Source: an uncultured Pseudomonadota bacterium (GTDB lineage Bacteria; SAR324; NAC60-12). From it: a stretch of DNA of 14,727 nucleotides. The position numbers were made by a program, and so were the translations under genes. The stretch covers positions 1 through 14,727 of the forward strand of contig CAJXDX010000029.1 in assembly GCA_913052275.1 (NCBI GenBank), read 5' to 3'. The notes beneath the pieces are model-generated. The model had not been told where the DNA came from. It was given only the letters and a program-made list of their open reading frames with translations, and searched no databases. Positions 14,579 to 14,727 of this stretch are shown here, one piece after another; the first letter of the stretch is position 1, and each line of letters opens with the position of its first letter.

Positions 14579-14727
14579 TTAAACAGGAGCTTCTTCCCAA
14601 ATTTTCTTCACAAATTTTAATGGTCTCAGCTTCTCAACTATTTTATGGAAAACAGGCCATGTAATAGATTCGGTTTCAATCCGAATATCAGCATCATTAT
14701 TCTGCCTGGATGCAGTTTCAGAATTGA
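14579..14727 (-). CDS. C-terminal end of an unrecognised gene
   Basis: An open frame enters from the right edge and ends at TAA 14579-14581. The last 49 residues include ASRQNNDADIRIETESITW, then PVFHKIVEKLRPLKFVKKIW and EEAPV at the end. The tail is basic and amphipathic. The part present is too short to assign a family. It lies upstream of the GDPD gene on the same strand. The 71 nt between them hold nothing beyond a 17-codon ORF that I do not trust. Confidence 0.5.
   Translation of the reverse strand, partial: NSETASRQNNDADIRIETESITWPVFHKIVEKLRPLKFVKKIWEEAPV

Overview
The window reads as chromosomal DNA of a Gram-negative bacterium. It encodes an LPS-export outer-membrane protein (LptD), a second beta-barrel-like exported protein, the MEP isoprenoid enzyme IspG and standard bacterial housekeeping genes. 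The DNA is AT-rich, Shine-Dalgarno motifs are weak, and GTG/TTG starts occur. A selenocysteine codon with a matching SECIS hairpin implies a working selenium-incorporation system elsewhere in the genome. The gene content would suit an uncultured proteobacterial or deltaproteobacterial-like (for example SAR324-like) lineage, but this placement is a guess and no rRNA is present. I see no phage, insertion sequence, CRISPR array or tRNA.

Layout. Positions 1-3022 (minus strand): lptD, followed 4 nt later by the 5' part of an exported beta-barrel-like protein that runs off the left edge. Positions 3409-4056 (plus): an exported SNase-like OB-fold protein that appears to lack the nuclease active site. 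Positions 4095-4886 (minus): the most interesting gene, a GrdB-like reductase-family selenoprotein. It looks like two ORFs until the in-frame TGA at 4374-4376 is read as Sec. Positions 4901-5599 (plus): the PLP-homeostasis protein YggS, starting only 14 nt from the selenoprotein start on the opposite strand. Positions 5611-8390 (minus): dgt, ispG and a 60-residue membrane protein, probably one transcription unit from a promoter with a perfect TATAAT box.

Positions 8667-10740 (plus): infA (TTG start, good SD) and argS, separated by a terminator-like hairpin nested inside a second inverted repeat. Positions 10834-11256 (plus): a small exported four-cysteine protein. Positions 11268-13270 (minus): a MurG-like glycosyltransferase with altered acceptor-side motifs, an overlapping 63-residue membrane or lipoprotein, and the MTA/SAH nucleosidase. 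Positions 13331-13647 (plus): a decayed receiver-domain gene. Positions 13674-14507 (minus): a glycerophosphodiester phosphodiesterase. Positions 14579-14727 (minus): the C-terminal end of an unrecognised gene.

Most of the window is ordinary housekeeping (translation, envelope, nucleotide and cofactor metabolism). The departures are the selenoprotein, the variant MurG-like enzyme, the catalytically degenerate SNase-like protein, the LptD insert and the regulatory structures noted below.
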